Shown here: in pieces, positions 34,868-43,757 of the stretch | Layout: every line of letters begins with the position of its first letter | Numbering within the stretch: the first letter of the stretch is position 1 | NCBI RefSeq assembly: GCF_003182355.1 | Contig: NZ_QGTW01000012.1 | Location: forward strand, 124,001-188,000 | Length of the DNA: 64,000 nucleotides | Source of the DNA: Cytobacillus oceanisediminis | Lineage (GTDB): Bacteria > Bacillota > Bacilli > Bacillales > Cytobacillaceae | Reading direction: 5' to 3' | Made by a program: the position numbers and the translations under genes | Notes under the pieces: model-generated | The model's database searches: none | The model's input: the letters and a program-made list of their open reading frames with translations, nothing else | What the model was told of the DNA's origin: nothing

Positions 34868-35829
34868 ATTGCGTTCATAACCATTGTTTTAAAGTTCTTG
34901 TCAAAAATGCCGGCTAAATGCTCTGGAACTGTTAGATAAACAAGTCCGTTTCCTTCCAGCTTAGGGGAATTTCCTAGCGGAACAGTCCGCCTGATTAATT
35001 GTGCATACAGCTCAGGTTCTGAAAGCTTTCTTTCAAAATGCCTGTTTGCATATTCTTTAATTAGTGCCAATGCACCGGAAACGTGTGGAGCTGACATGGA
35101 AGTTCCACTAAGAGTTGCATATTTTCCATTTAAATATGTTGATAGGATGCCTTCACCGGGTGCCACACAATCAATTTCGTTATGGGAATTTGTAAATTCA
35201 GATGAATCTCTTTCAAGGTTAATCGCTCCAACGCTTATTACCTCATTGTAGCAGCCAGGATAGGCAAATTCATCAGTTGAATCATCCCCATCACCTTCAT
35301 TGCCTGCTGCGCATACAACAAGGATATTCTTCTTGACTGCTGCTTTAATTGCATCGTACAGTTCAGGAACATCAGCCGGGCCGCCGAGGGACATGGAGAT
35401 AATATCCGCATTTTGTTCGATTGCATAATGGATGCCGTTGATAATCCACTCATATTGTCCGGATCCATTTTTGTTTAAAACCTTTACAATCAGGAGTTCT
35501 GCTTCCGGGGCTACTCCGATTACACCTGCATCATTTTCCTGCGCTGCAATTGTACCGGAAACATGAGTGCCGTGTCCGTTATAGTCTGTGTAAATATCAG
35601 GGTTGCTGCTATCATCGTCTGTAAAATTGCGGCCGCCAATAATACGATCCTTTAAATCAGGATGATTTACATCACAGCCAGTATCTAGGACAGCAACTTT
35701 AATGCCTTTTCCTTTGGTTTCGTTCCAAATCTTTGGCGCCTGAATTAATTCGACACCTTTTGGCACTTCTTTAACTTCCTCTTCCTCCTGAATTACCTTA
35801 TAAGGAATAACGCGCACATATTGCTCCAT
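34864..35829 (-). CDS. ispA: Intracellular serine protease (subtilisin family)
   Basis: This cytosolic subtilase degrades proteins in stationary phase and sporulation. The catalytic triad is Asp49 (VLDTGCD), His86 (NGHGTHV) and Ser244 (GTSMSAP). There is no signal peptide, and residues 7-10 read VIPY, the short inhibitory N-terminal peptide characteristic of intracellular subtilisins (LIPY). Length of 321 aa fits. Cotranscribed with the downstream endonuclease. Confidence 0.93.
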   Translation of the reverse strand: MEQYVRVIPYKVIQEEEEVKEVPKGVELIQAPKIWNETKGKGIKVAVLDTGCDVNHPDLKDRIIGGRNFTDDDSSNPDIYTDYNGHGTHVSGTIAAQENDAGVIGVAPEAELLIVKVLNKNGSGQYEWIINGIHYAIEQNADIISMSLGGPADVPELYDAIKAAVKKNILVVCAAGNEGDGDDSTDEFAYPGCYNEVISVGAINLERDSSEFTNSHNEIDCVAPGEGILSTYLNGKYATLSGTSMSAPHVSGALALIKEYANRHFERKLSEPELYAQLIRRTVPLGNSPKLEGNGLVYLTVPEHLAGIFDKNFKTMVMNAI

Positions 35830-36076
35830 TTCTTTCCCTCCTTAAGAGATTAAATTGAAGCTGGTTCTTGGTGTTATCTCTATTTTAACAATTCTGAATC
35901 TTTTTTGACAGTATCGTTCGTAGGGGAATTTACTAGATTTGGGTTAGAAAAAAGGAAGAATTTATGCTATTTGCACTAGGCGCAGGGTTAGAAGAGTAGT
36001 TTTGAAAAAAGTTGTCTATCTGTTTTCCTTGTAAAGCGTTGGCTTTATAGAAGGATACGAAATAAATTCAAGGGTC
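35830..36076. other. Spacer upstream of ispA
   Basis: It holds the ispA promoter region; I see no further gene. The 52-bp tandem array begins at its left-hand end relative to mug. Confidence 0.3.
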
Positions 36077-36475
36077 CGTGAAATGGAAGTTAATCGAGAG
36101 GGATAACGCCCATGTTCCTGGGTTGGGACATGAAATGGTCGTTAATCGGGAGGAATAACGCCCATGTTCCTGGGTTGGGACATGAAATGGTCGTTAATCG
36201 AGAGGAATAACGACCATGTTCCTGGGTTGGGACATGAAATGGTCGTTAATCGAGAGGAATAACGCCCATGTTCCTGGGTTGACGAGTGAAATGGTCGTTA
36301 ATCGGGAGGAATAACGCCCATGCTCCTGGGTTTGGACATGAAATGGTCGTTAATCGGGAGGAATAACGACCATGTTCCCTGCTTGGCAAGAAATATGGGC
36401 GCTAATTAGTAGGAATAACCCTCATACTCCCTGCCTCGCTCGAAAGATAGTCATTAATTGGGAGGATTAACAGAG
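36077..36475. repeat. Tandem array of about eight 52-bp units
   Basis: Units start at 36077, 36129, 36181, 36233, 36285 and 36337 with exact 52-bp spacing, followed by two degenerate units. Each contains ATGGTCGTTA, a purine-rich centre (GAGGAA) and TAACG(A/C)CCAT, a 10-bp inverted repeat that is perfect in the CGACCAT units. The units are followed by a TGTTCCTGGGTTGG segment. There is no reading frame across it. Confidence 0.85.
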
Positions 36476-36537
36476 ACCCAATCTTCTTAGCCAGTAAAAA
36501 TAATAAACTTTGTGCTGCTTACACGAAGACAGCAAAC

Positions 36538-37050
36538 TCACTTTAATGATTTTAATAACTTAGGAATCTCGGCATAGATTTGAATAATTTCATCCATTTT
36601 CATTCTGACCAGTCCTGAGGAAGATGGGGCCACGAAATCAAGGGTCCCAGGCACCAGCGATTCGTCCTGTATTCCCCAGGGGAGCTTTTTTTTGCGGCTG
36701 TATTCCTGGTATACTCCTTTTCCTACAAAACAAACAACCTTGGGCTTGTATGCACTAATTTTTTTAATCAGTGTCTCTCTTCCTTCTTTATATTCTTCTT
36801 TCGTTATTTCATCCGCTGCTTTAGTTGGCCGGGGCACGATATTAGTCATGCCATAGCCTAATTCAAGTAACCTGTAATCTTCAGTGGAATCGAATTTCCT
36901 TGGTGTTAATCCCGACTCATGGAGGATTTTCCAAAAGCGATTATTGGGATTGGCAAAATGGTGCCCTGTCTCTCCTGAGCGAATGCTTGGATTAAAGCCA
37001 ACAAACAGCAAATCAAGATTTTCCTTTAAATGGTCTTTGATCGGCTCCAT
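36538..37050 (-). CDS. mug: G/U mismatch-specific DNA glycosylase
   Basis: This removes uracil from G:U mismatches in DNA repair. LLFVGFNPSIRSGETGHHFANPNNRFWKIL is the family signature (GFNPS and NRFW); the later VPGTLDFVAPSSSG segment is also conserved. 170 aa. I use the ATG at 37050 with AAGGA upstream; the 56 in-frame codons before it look non-coding and overlap the neighbouring gene. Confidence 0.88.
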   Translation of the reverse strand: MEPIKDHLKENLDLLFVGFNPSIRSGETGHHFANPNNRFWKILHESGLTPRKFDSTEDYRLLELGYGMTNIVPRPTKAADEITKEEYKEGRETLIKKISAYKPKVVCFVGKGVYQEYSRKKKLPWGIQDESLVPGTLDFVAPSSSGLVRMKMDEIIQIYAEIPKLLKSLK

Positions 37051-37196
37051 TAAGCGATCATTCCTTTCATTTACGCTGGTATTAACTATTGTACATAACT
37101 TTAAATAGGAAATAAAAATAAAAAGGATAATGGAGGTGATAGAAGAGGCAGGGCGTCCTGGAGTTGACAGTGCAGGACGCCGGATAAAGAGGAATC

Positions 37197-37388
37197 TTAC
37201 AATCCATGGTGATTGCAATAAGTATCAACGATTTCTTCAATTTGGTCATTTTCGGGGAACTTTCCAGTAAATTCAAATTGAATTTCTTCTACGAACTTTC
37301 CATTTTGATATACATGGATAGCCCCATTTTGGCTGATTACACTGAATTCCGGCTCAAAACGAAAGCCGCTTCTTTCAATGGCGCCCAT
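37197..37388 (-). CDS. Small protein, DUF5370-like, 63 aa
   Basis: MGAIERSGFRFEPEFSVIS followed by HVYQNGKFVEEIQFEF looks like a small beta-rich protein conserved in Bacilli (DUF5370 type, from memory). AAGGAG lies nine bases before the ATG at 37388. It ends 147 bases before the mug start. Confidence 0.7.
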   Translation of the reverse strand: MGAIERSGFRFEPEFSVISQNGAIHVYQNGKFVEEIQFEFTGKFPENDQIEEIVDTYCNHHGL

Positions 37389-37461
37389 TTTCGTCATCTC
37401 CTTGTGTTTAACGCTACCTTTAGTATGAGAAATAACTGAATAGGCTATTTGCGAAAAATCA

Positions 37462-37490
37462 AAAAAGAGCCATTGCGGCTCTTTTTCGCG
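37462..37490 (-). terminator. Terminator after ppiB
   Basis: AAAAAGAGCC and GGCTCTTTTT pair around ATTGC/GCAAT on either strand, directly after the ppiB stop. Confidence 0.8.
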
Positions 37491-37499
37491 ATAAACAAA

Positions 37500-37937
37500 T
37501 TATCCTTCTAAAACTTCTACTTTCTCCATAACATCGCCATTTCTCATCGCTTTTACTGCTTCTATGCCGGAAGTAACTTTTCCGAAAACAGTGTGAACGC
37601 CATTTAAATGAGGCTGTGGTTCATGAACGATAAAGAACTGGCTTCCGCCTGTATTACGGCCAGCGTGAGCCATTGAAAGGGAACCTTCCTCATGTTTATG
37701 AGGGTTGCCTTCTGTTTCACAGTTGATTGTGTAGCCAGGACCGCCTGTACCTGTTCCGTTTGGGCATCCCCCTTGGCTTACAAAACCAGGGATTACACGG
37801 TGGAAAGTTAGGCCGTTATAGAAACCTTCGTTCGCAAGCTTTTTAAAGTTTTCAACAGTGCCTGGAGCTGCTTCCGGGTATAATTCGAATTCTACCTTTT
37901 CACCATTTTTCAATAATATGTATCCTTTTTCTGCCAT
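37500..37937 (-). CDS. ppiB: Cyclophilin-type peptidyl-prolyl isomerase
   Basis: This speeds Xaa-Pro bond isomerisation in protein folding. [19 protein letters not shown] holds the catalytic Arg, followed by [20 protein letters not shown] and [13 protein letters not shown]. 145 aa, cytosolic single-domain cyclophilin. The ATG at 37937 has AAGGAG nine bases upstream. Confidence 0.95.
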   Translation of the reverse strand: MAEKGYILLKNGEKVEFELYPEAAPGTVENFKKLANEGFYNGLTFHRVIPGFVSQGGCPNGTGTGGPGYTINCETEGNPHKHEEGSLSMAHAGRNTGGSQFFIVHEPQPHLNGVHTVFGKVTSGIEAVKAMRNGDVMEKVEVLEG

Positions 37938-38114
37938 TCTAATCATCTCCTTATGTGAAAATCAAATTAATAATACCATTAATCTCTTCAGGAATAAAAT
38001 TAAAAGGTGTATTTTTCATTGATTGAACATAAAAAAGAAAGGGTATTGCTAGTAGAGCACTAATAAATGAATTAATCTTAGAAAGAGAAATACAATTACC
38101 GGAGGTTTAAAAGG

Positions 38115-38771
38115 ATGAAAAAGTGGGCTTTTGTATCTGATTTTGATGGAACGATCTCGAAAAGGGATTTTTATTTAATTATGATGGATAAATATTATCC
38201 AGAAGGCCGGGAACTTATGCCAAAGTGGAAAGCAGGTGAAATGAGGGATATCGATTTTTTAAATAAGGTCTTTACTTCGATAAATCAGGAGGAAGATCAA
38301 ATTATTGAGGATATTCTTTCGATCCCCATTGATGAAGATGTGCCAGAATTTATAAAAACTGTCCAAGAAAATGGCGGCGATTTTTATATCTTGAGTGCCG
38401 GCACAGACTATTATATTTACCACATTTTAAAAAAGTATGGGATTAAAGATGTAAAGGTTTTTTCCAATGAGGGCTATTATCGTGAAAAAAATGTCCATAT
38501 GAATATAGATAAAAATCACCGGCATTATTCCGAAAGGTATGGAATTGATAAATCAAAGGTTATTCAGGACCTTAAGAATGAGTATGAAATGGTATTCTTT
38601 ATTGGCGACAGTGAACCAGATTCTCACCCAGCAGAGTATGCTGACACCACATTTGCAAAAAATGGCCTGCAGGATCTTCTTAGCAAAAAGAACATTCCAT
38701 TTATACCAGTTGAGGAATTTAAGGAAGTGGAAAGATATTTGATGGATAAGGGTTTGCTTTCTAAAGATTAA
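38115..38771 (+). CDS. HAD-IB phosphatase, MtnX-like
   Basis: This is a haloacid dehalogenase-family phosphatase of 218 aa. DFDGTISKRD is motif I (nucleophilic Asp), ILSAGTDYY motif II, and FFIGDSEPD motif IV with its acids. It resembles MtnX, the methionine-salvage 2-hydroxy-3-keto-5-methylthiopentenyl-1-phosphate phosphatase, but the rest of the mtn pathway is not nearby, so its substrate is uncertain. GGAGG precedes the start. Confidence 0.82.
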   Translation: MKKWAFVSDFDGTISKRDFYLIMMDKYYPEGRELMPKWKAGEMRDIDFLNKVFTSINQEEDQIIEDILSIPIDEDVPEFIKTVQENGGDFYILSAGTDYYIYHILKKYGIKDVKVFSNEGYYREKNVHMNIDKNHRHYSERYGIDKSKVIQDLKNEYEMVFFIGDSEPDSHPAEYADTTFAKNGLQDLLSKKNIPFIPVEEFKEVERYLMDKGLLSKD

Positions 38772-38812
38772 GGTCAGCTCCAGAGCCTGCTCCTAGCCTG
38801 CTCTGGAGTATG
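38772..38812 (+). other. Hairpin after the MtnX-like gene
   Basis: CTCCAGAGC and GCTCTGGAG pair nine bases around a 14-nt loop. No T run follows, so it is a stem rather than a proven terminator. Confidence 0.4.
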
Positions 38813-38830
38813 TATGAAATCCATTCGCAA

Positions 38831-38968
38831 TTAACTAAATAGCTCAATAAAAAGTATAAGTATAAAAATGATTAGTGCATAAAATGATAGATGCAGGAAT
38901 ATGGTTGTTAATCCAAATTTAAATTCTTCCACATTAAATGTTTGCTGTTTTCGGCTTCTTGCACGCAC
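38831..38968 (-). CDS. Small membrane protein, 45 aa
   Basis: Starting at the GTG 38966-38968 the frame reads RARSRKQQTFNVEEFKF, then a hydrophobic helix (about residues 20-42, LTTIFLHLSFYALIIFILI) and ends FIELFS. A TAA stop lies immediately before the GTG, and GGTGATG is just upstream. The basic head with one membrane helix is a common small-protein design. No family recognised. Confidence 0.5.
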   Translation of the reverse strand: MRARSRKQQTFNVEEFKFGLTTIFLHLSFYALIIFILILFIELFS

Positions 38969-39057
38969 TTACCATCACCATCCTACTAAAATATTATCAA
39001 AATTTTAACTATTTTGACAATGTTTTATCTCCCTGCTAATAGTATTCTGCTTACTAT

Positions 39058-39118
39058 ATGCGCTTCCCTTCTTTCGCAGGGACGGAAAATCATGAACAGA
39101 TTTCCTGGGGAAGCGCAT
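39058..39118. other. Long-stem hairpin in the spacer
   Basis: ATGCGCTTCCC and GGGAAGCGCAT form an 11-bp perfect stem separated by 39 bases. Function unknown; it precedes the HD protein's stop. Confidence 0.4.
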
Positions 39119-39144
39119 AAAAAGACAGATTGCTTGTTTATTCC

Positions 39145-39663
39145 TCATTTCTTCTCCAATAAATCATCAATTTTTTCATCAAGGATCTGCAGGCTTTTCA
39201 TCGCCCTTTCAAAATCAAGATCACGATAATGATGTCCGCCTCCAGGTTCTTCATCCTTTTCATCTGCCAATTTGACAATGGATTGCAGCGGTGTTCTTAC
39301 AACCTCTCCGCCTGGCAGAAAAGAATCTGTATGAAAGAGAATAGCCAAAGCTATTTCTTTCGCTTTTACTGGGTTTTCTCCAAGACGAATTAAGAGCTTA
39401 TGTGCTCGCTCTGCCCCTTTAATGGCATGAATATCATTTTGCCTGTAAAGATCATAATCCCATTTACCATTTTTATACCAGGTGTAATGGCCAATGTCAT
39501 GCATAAAACCGGCTTTTGCAGCCGAGTCAACATCTTCATCTTGATCCTTGGCAAGCTGGAAAGCATGATAGGAAACAGCTATTGCATGAGCGATACCGGA
39601 CCTGGTGATATATTTTTGGGCAATCCGGTGCTGAAAAATATCCGTTAATTTTACATCCCTCAC
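39145..39663 (-). CDS. HD domain phosphohydrolase
   Basis: This is a 172 aa metal-dependent phosphohydrolase. The HD motif appears as GFMHDIGHYTW (residues about 52-62) with an earlier HAFQLA and a later HTDSF. Members act on nucleotides or cyclic nucleotides; the substrate here is unknown. The start is a GTG (39661-39663) with GGAGGG nine bases upstream. Confidence 0.78.
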   Translation of the reverse strand: MRDVKLTDIFQHRIAQKYITRSGIAHAIAVSYHAFQLAKDQDEDVDSAAKAGFMHDIGHYTWYKNGKWDYDLYRQNDIHAIKGAERAHKLLIRLGENPVKAKEIALAILFHTDSFLPGGEVVRTPLQSIVKLADEKDEEPGGGHHYRDLDFERAMKSLQILDEKIDDLLEKK

Positions 39664-39699
39664 AAAAATCCCTCCAATACTCCCATAAAAATTAATCTG

Positions 39700-39894
39700 T
39701 TAAAATTTTTTATTCAGCTTTTTCTGCTTATTCATTACTTCATATGATTTTTCTATAATATCGGTTAATACATCGCCTTTATAAATTCTGCCAAGCTTCG
39801 TGTTTTCCTGATAGTATTCAACAATCTCATCTAGCTTATTAGATGTATCTTTTGATATGCGAACATTAAGCTGTATGCGGGTTTCTCCATTCAT
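39700..39894 (-). CDS. Small ribbon-helix-helix-like protein, 64 aa
   Basis: TRIQLNVRISKDTSNKLDEIVEYYQENTKLGRIYKGDVLTDIIE has the beta strand plus two helices of a CopG/Arc-like DNA-binding fold. AGGAGG precedes the ATG. Just upstream are repeated CTAGCGA(A/T)TG words that may be its own operator. Confidence 0.7.
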   Translation of the reverse strand: MNGETRIQLNVRISKDTSNKLDEIVEYYQENTKLGRIYKGDVLTDIIEKSYEVMNKQKKLNKKF

Positions 39895-39904
39895 TAATAA
39901 ATCC

Positions 39905-39950
39905 TCCTAGCGAATGATATCTAATTGCTAGCTTTTCGCTAGCGATTGCT
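39905..39950. promoter_or_regulatory. Repeated words that may be the RHH protein's operator
   Basis: CTAGCGAATG, then GCTAGC at 39927-39932 and GCTAGC at 39938-39943 (CTAGCGATTG), all within 45 bases upstream of the gene. Ribbon-helix-helix regulators usually bind such closely spaced words. Confidence 0.4.
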
Positions 39951-40075
39951 GTCGAAGTGTTAGGGGCTGCTATAAATACTTAGGTTACACTGTTTTTTGG
40001 AATTATTCCAGTATAAAGGATAAAGAAAATAAAAAAGAGAACAGCGGATGCCATTCTCCTTTTTATGATCATCTT

Positions 40076-40303
40076 TGGTAAACTTGGATGCTGGTTTCCG
40101 CTCTAGAAGCTCAGCGAACCGCGGGCGGGCGCTTCTTCGGCGCGATCCACCTGGGGTCTCCCTTTAACCCGTATTTTCCAGCAGGATATTAGACCATCAT
40201 CTTCGAATCAACAGCGCTCGAAGGAAAAGGGTATAAATTTTCGAGGAGTCGCGCCTTCCGTTACCATCAGCATCATGCCAAAATTAACAATGAGCTTTAA
40301 TAT
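40076..40303 (+). repeat. Interspersed element copy R5 (degenerate)
   Basis: GGTAAACTTGGATGCTGGTTTCCGCTC ... GAGCTTTAATA, with CACCTGGGGTCTCCC and ATCAGCATCATGCC replacing the inner blocks. It lies downstream of pbpF and is clearly related to R1-R4 but more diverged. Confidence 0.7.
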
Positions 40304-40313
40304 AGCCTAATGA

Positions 40314-42392
40314 TTAATTAGTAAACTGGCCCCATTTTTCTTTGAGGAATTTACCGAATTCCTCAAGTTCCTGTTTGCCTTCTTTTAATTTTTCTTTCCA
40401 TACAGGAAGGTCATCTCTTAGCTTGCCTTCTATCTTTTCTGCTTGTTCTTTAATCGTCTGCTCTATTTCTGCTGTTAACTCTTTCTTGGCCAGCTTTTCA
40501 TTTACTGATTTAGTAGAAAACTGATCCTCTTCCATATACGGAAGGCTTTCTTCCATAATCGCCCTGAACACAGGTACAGCTGTTTCAGAACTGCTTTTTG
40601 ATAAATAATGCTCCCTGTCAGTCCGGTCATACCCCAGCCAGACTGCTCCTACCAGATTAGGTGTATAGCCTACGAACCATTGGTCCTTTGTTCCGTTAAT
40701 GTCATTGTATGGAAGCTGGGTTGAACCAGTTTTGCCTGCAATCTGGACTCCTTCCATTTTCGTGGCACTTCCGGTGCCTGATTCAACTACATTCAGAAGC
40801 ATGGAAGTCATTTGGTTTGATATGGTTTTGGTTGTTACCTTAACGGTTTTTCGTTCCCGTTCAGCAATTATGCTTCCTGTCGGCCCGACTATTTTAGTAA
40901 TTAAGTGGGCATCATGTCTTTTTCCGCCATTTGGAAAAGTGGCGTAAGCCTCTGCGAGTTTCAGTGGTGAAATTCCTTTTCTCATTCCGCCGAGTGCAAT
41001 ACCTAAATATTCATCCTCTTTTTCAAGCGGGATGCCAAATCGTTCAAGGGAATCCAGCCCTTTATCCAACCCAATTTCGTTTAGGAGCCATACCGCCGGA
41101 ACATTGATTGATTCTTCTACTGCCTTATACATGGACACCTCACCGGAATATTTCCCTGAAGCATTAGCTGGTGTGTAATCTCCATATGTTACAGGTTCAT
41201 CTTTTAACATAGAGGTAGGTGAGTACCCTTCCTCTAAGGCTGGTGTGTAAACAGCCAGCGGCTTTAAAGTCGATCCTGGCTGGGCTTTTATATGTGTAGC
41301 CCTGTTAAAGCCTCTGAAAACATGCTCGCCCCTGCCCCCAACAAGCCCTCTGACTCCCCCCGTTTGCGGATCCATAAGGACTGCACCGCTTTGGACGATT
41401 TCGCCATTCATGCCAGGAGGGAAAATAGAGTCCCTAACATATACATTTTCCAGGCTTGATTGAAGGTTCTGGTCCATTTCCGTGTAAATTTTATATCCTC
41501 TTGTAAAAATCTCTTCCTGTGTTAAGCCGTATTTATTAATTGCTTCATCAAGGACGGCATCTACATAGTATGGGTATTTCCTTTCCTGCTTGCTTCTTGT
41601 GCCTTCCTTCAGCTCTATTTTTTCATTTACAGCATCCTTATACTCCTGCCCTGATATCATCTTATGTTCCTTCATTTTTCCAAGGACCACATTCCTTCTT
41701 TCCATCGCCCTCTCATAATGATTATAGGGATCAAGTGCGGAAGGAGATTGCAGCAGTCCTGCAAGAAGTGCGCTTTCACTGATGGTTATTTCCTGAGGTG
41801 TTTTGCTAAAGTACTTGTTGGCTGCCTGTTCAATTCCCCAGGCGCCGCTGCCAAAATACACCTGATTTAAATACATTTGCAGGATATCATCTTTTTTATA
41901 ATTTTTTTCAATCTCGACTGCCAGGAACAGCTCCTCAGCTTTCCGTTTATAGGTTTGCTCAGGTGAAAGCAAAGCATTTTTGGCCAGCTGCTGAGTAATG
42001 GTACTGCCCCCGCCGGTAATTCTTCCTGCAAATAAATTGCTGAAAAACGCCCGCGCAATTCCTTTAATATCGAAACCGTTATGTTTATAAAAACGTTCAT
42101 CTTCAATAGCCACGACAGCATTGCCGACATAATCCGGCAATTCTTCAATATTAGCACCCTCTGCCCTGTTAGCTGCCAGGCTTGCGGCAGCATCACCATC
42201 TTTATCATAAATGACGGTGGATTGCCTTAAACCTTCTTTAAGTGTCTCAACGTTTGCGGTAGCTGCCAGAAATGCGAAAAATAGGATCGTTAAAAGTATG
42301 ATGGTCAGTAATAAAAGAAGCAGTATTTGTGTTAAGTGTTTTTTTCGCCAAAACCTCACAAAAGCTTCCTTGAAACTTTGAAATTTATCCAT
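40314..42392 (-). CDS. pbpF: Class A penicillin-binding protein (PBP 1A/2C, PbpF-like)
   Basis: This is a bifunctional peptidoglycan polymerase and cross-linker. A membrane anchor is at residues 24-44; the glycosyltransferase domain shows EDERFYKHNGFD, GGSTITQQLAKN and KILEEIRK-type motifs (KAEELFLAVEIEK). The transpeptidase has STLK (active Ser), SIN-like ESINVPA and KTGST. The 692 aa product ends in a Lys/Glu-rich helical tail. In B. subtilis PbpF contributes to sporulation and outgrowth. AAGGAG precedes the ATG. Confidence 0.9.
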   Translation of the reverse strand: MDKFQSFKEAFVRFWRKKHLTQILLLLLLTIILLTILFFAFLAATANVETLKEGLRQSTVIYDKDGDAAASLAANRAEGANIEELPDYVGNAVVAIEDERFYKHNGFDIKGIARAFFSNLFAGRITGGGSTITQQLAKNALLSPEQTYKRKAEELFLAVEIEKNYKKDDILQMYLNQVYFGSGAWGIEQAANKYFSKTPQEITISESALLAGLLQSPSALDPYNHYERAMERRNVVLGKMKEHKMISGQEYKDAVNEKIELKEGTRSKQERKYPYYVDAVLDEAINKYGLTQEEIFTRGYKIYTEMDQNLQSSLENVYVRDSIFPPGMNGEIVQSGAVLMDPQTGGVRGLVGGRGEHVFRGFNRATHIKAQPGSTLKPLAVYTPALEEGYSPTSMLKDEPVTYGDYTPANASGKYSGEVSMYKAVEESINVPAVWLLNEIGLDKGLDSLERFGIPLEKEDEYLGIALGGMRKGISPLKLAEAYATFPNGGKRHDAHLITKIVGPTGSIIAERERKTVKVTTKTISNQMTSMLLNVVESGTGSATKMEGVQIAGKTGSTQLPYNDINGTKDQWFVGYTPNLVGAVWLGYDRTDREHYLSKSSSETAVPVFRAIMEESLPYMEEDQFSTKSVNEKLAKKELTAEIEQTIKEQAEKIEGKLRDDLPVWKEKLKEGKQELEEFGKFLKEKWGQFTN

Positions 42393-42539
42393 GGTGACTC
42401 CTTCTTATTCTCTGTTATGTTTATTTTTTAGTAGTGTCCTCTTATTATATATTAAACGAACAAACTCTATAAAAAGTTTCAAGATATAGGTTTCCTTTAT
42501 ATAGAAAGGGACGAACAATCATGTTCATCCCTCAATTTT

Positions 42540-43523
42540 CTATGGACTTTTTGTATTAAGCGGTTTTATTCTTGCCTCGATTTGTTCTCGCTGATCTTCA
42601 AAGTAAGGAGGAAGAGCCAGCTTTTCACCTAAATGTTCGAAGGGTTCATCCCCTTCAAATCCCGGTCCGTCTGTTGCGAGCTCAAATAGAATCCCGTTCG
42701 GTTCACGGAAGTACAATGATTTGAAATAATATCTTTCTACGAATCCAGAACTTGCAATCCGCTGTTCCTTCAACTTTTGAATCCATCTCCTTAATTCTTC
42801 TTCATCTTCTACACGGAAGGCAACATGGTGGACACTGCCGCGGCCTGGCCGCTGCTGGGCCAAGTCTGGGCGTTCGATTATATGGACCTCTGCCCCGTTT
42901 CCGCCCTCGCCTGTATCGTAGACGTGGACTGTATTATCTCCATTGACTTCCAGAGTGTATAATCCTATTTTTCGAAAATCCATTACCTCTGTAAGTATTT
43001 TTTCTGTTGGTTTCAAATTGGAGACTGTCAGCATAACCGGTCCAAGCCCTATAATTCCATGCTCTTGAGGAACAGGACTCCGAGCCCACGGCCGGCCCCC
43101 TTTTACCCCTCCATTATCCTGATCGGAAATAAGGGCCAGGCGCTGGCCTTCAAAATCTTCAAAAAATAATATCATTCTAGTGCCTGCTGCACGGATATCT
43201 TCATGTGATACGCCATGCTCCTCCAGTCTTTTTTTCCAGTAAAGCAGTGATTCATCTGTTGGAACACGTAAAAATGTACAGGTAATGCTGTCAGTTCCGC
43301 GATAGGTGCGGCCTGCATTTGGTATCTCGAAAAAAGTTAAGTCAGTTCCGGGATTTCCTCTTTCGTCAGCATAAAATAAATGGTACATGGAAGTGTCGTC
43401 CTGGTTGACAGTCTTTTTTACGAGACGCATTCCGAGGATGTTTGTATAAAATTCATAGTTCTTTTGGGCATTTGCTGTTATGGCAGAAACATGATGCTGA
43501 CCCTTTAATGGTTTCAGATTCAA
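42540..43523 (-). CDS. Ring-cleaving dioxygenase, MhqO-like
   Basis: This is a glyoxalase/bleomycin-resistance-fold dioxygenase of 327 aa with two vicinal-oxygen-chelate halves: QHHVSAITANAQKNYEFY at the start and VHHVAFRVEDEEEL in the second half, plus LYFREPNGILFELATDGPGF with the metal Glu. MhqO of B. subtilis protects against hydroquinones and is controlled by MhqR. Start is TTG at 43523. Confidence 0.88.
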   Translation of the reverse strand: MNLKPLKGQHHVSAITANAQKNYEFYTNILGMRLVKKTVNQDDTSMYHLFYADERGNPGTDLTFFEIPNAGRTYRGTDSITCTFLRVPTDESLLYWKKRLEEHGVSHEDIRAAGTRMILFFEDFEGQRLALISDQDNGGVKGGRPWARSPVPQEHGIIGLGPVMLTVSNLKPTEKILTEVMDFRKIGLYTLEVNGDNTVHVYDTGEGGNGAEVHIIERPDLAQQRPGRGSVHHVAFRVEDEEELRRWIQKLKEQRIASSGFVERYYFKSLYFREPNGILFELATDGPGFEGDEPFEHLGEKLALPPYFEDQREQIEARIKPLNTKSP

Positions 43524-43602
43524 ATGATCACACCCCCAGTTTTTAGTTTAGTTATATTTTGAATGAACTGATGGAGGATTGCAATGGAGCGAACTCAAAG
43601 TA

Positions 43603-43757
43603 AAAAAGTCTTGTGTCCTTTCAATAAAAGTGTTATATTAGTAAAGCGATGAGCTAATTGCATAAGACGGCAGACAGCCTTAATTGGCAATGCACTATGT
43701 GGAGTGCAGTCGGGTCGCCGCAATACGTAGAAAAAGACGCCTTTAGGGGCGTCTTTT
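43603..43757 (+). ncRNA. Candidate small RNA gene between convergent borders
   Basis: A promoter TTGTGT-N17-TATATT (43613-43641 region) faces right, and about 100 nt later lies a strong hairpin AAAAAGACGCC/GGGGCGTCTTTTTT followed by ATTTT. The transcript would fold: GCGAT pairs with GTCGC to close it, TGCACT with AGTGCA inside, and GGC with GCC. Flanking genes are on the other strand. No class recognised. Confidence 0.45.

Noticed and set aside
36077-36475. CRISPR array
   Set aside because: The period is constant at 52 bp with the whole unit conserved; there are no unique spacers and no cas genes.
42540-43523. Clear MhqR operator before the MhqO-like gene
   Set aside because: I see no TATCTCGAATTC-type repeat upstream of this gene.
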